A stretch of DNA of 6,051 nt from Ramlibacter sp. (GTDB lineage Bacteria > Pseudomonadota > Gammaproteobacteria > Burkholderiales > Burkholderiaceae): assembly GCA_014376915.1 (NCBI GenBank), contig JACMQP010000122.1:1-6051 (forward strand). Direction: 5' to 3'. This document shows positions 5,893 to 6,051 of the stretch, one piece after another (the stretch's first letter is position 1; every line of letters begins with the position of its first letter). The notes beneath the pieces were generated by a model, which made no database searches, was not told the DNA's origin, and saw nothing but the letters and a program-made list of their open reading frames with translations. Both the position numbers and the translations under genes were made by a program.

Positions 5893-6051
5893 TCAGACCA
5901 GCTTGACCAGCTGCTTGCCGAAGTTACGGCCCTTGAGCAGGCCCAGGAACGCTTCGGGCGCCGCCTCGATACCCAGCGCCACCGATTCCCGCGGCCGCAG
6001 CTTGCCGCTGCCCACCAGCGTGCCGAGCTCCTTGAGCGCCTCCGGCCACAC
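5893..6051 (-). CDS. C-terminus of an NADP-dependent MDR-family oxidoreductase (curcumin reductase/YncB-like)
   Basis: The last 52 residues of a gene that enters the window at 6051 and stops with TGA at 5895-5893. The end reads ESVALGIEAAPEAFLGLLKG followed by RNFGKQLVKLV. The pattern G-x-E-x-A-P-E-A-F-x-x-L-x-x-G-x-N-F-G-K is the characteristic tail of zinc-free medium-chain NADPH-dependent alkenal, alkenone or curcumin reductases (NADP-dependent oxidoreductase, CurA/YncB type, as I remember the family). Those enzymes reduce the double bond of alpha,beta-unsaturated carbonyls. The preceding helix, VWPEALKELGTLVGSGKLRP, also fits (WV-EGKL in relatives). Cofactor and catalytic domains are outside the window, so specificity is not testable here. 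It ends 16 bp before the desaturase start, so it is probably in the same operon. Confidence 0.8.
   Translation of the reverse strand: MWPEALKELGTLVGSGKLRPRESVALGIEAAPEAFLGLLKGRNFGKQLVKLV

Noticed and set aside
4815..5906. Long open plus-strand frame of 363 codons opposite the desaturase
   Set aside because: Gln/Arg/Val-rich antisense shadow without domain features; the minus strand carries all three histidine boxes.
1..6051. tRNA, rRNA, CRISPR array, transposase, phage or plasmid signatures
   Set aside because: None seen on either strand; apart from short gaps the window is covered by the listed genes.

Overview
The window is high-GC DNA that looks like a proteobacterial chromosome, most likely betaproteobacterial (Burkholderiales-like). 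That guess rests on GC-rich third codon positions, the style of the receiver domain and the AidB-like dehydrogenase, and tightly packed genes. It is family-level impression, not a database match.

Layout. On the plus strand, positions 1-339 hold the C-terminal part of a two-component receiver domain whose start lies outside the window. Everything else is one minus-strand gene train, read from 6051 down to 326. Its order is: the C-terminus of an NADP-dependent MDR-type oxidoreductase (5893-6051), a membrane fatty-acid desaturase (4836-5876, TTG start), an AidB-type acyl-CoA dehydrogenase (3146-4843), a glutathione S-transferase with an extra C-terminal region (2173-3129), a short-chain dehydrogenase (1268-2176), and an alpha/beta hydrolase of the epoxide-hydrolase type broken by a frameshift (326-1214). 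Junctions are 16 bp, an 8-bp overlap, 16 bp, a 4-bp ATGA overlap and 53 bp, so a single operon is likely. Its promoter must lie beyond 6051. A stem-loop followed by four T residues sits directly after the last stop codon, inside the 3' end of the receiver gene, and the two convergent coding regions overlap by 14 bp. No stretch above 300 bp lacks a gene.

How the genes may work together. The products are five redox or conjugation enzymes plus an Asp-nucleophile hydrolase: a membrane di-iron enzyme, a flavin dehydrogenase, a GST, an NAD-type SDR, an NADP-type reductase and an epoxide-hydrolase-like protein. This set fits oxidation or detoxification of a lipophilic, unsaturated or epoxide-forming compound. 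No substrate can be read from the sequence. The translationally coupled GST-SDR pair resembles, in logic only, the GST plus SDR step of bacterial isoprene-epoxide degradation.

The least expected signals are two short palindromic patches inside the AidB-like gene. Both keep the reading frame, and each coincides with residues that appear extra relative to the family. The upstream patch resembles a dispersed intergenic palindromic repeat.
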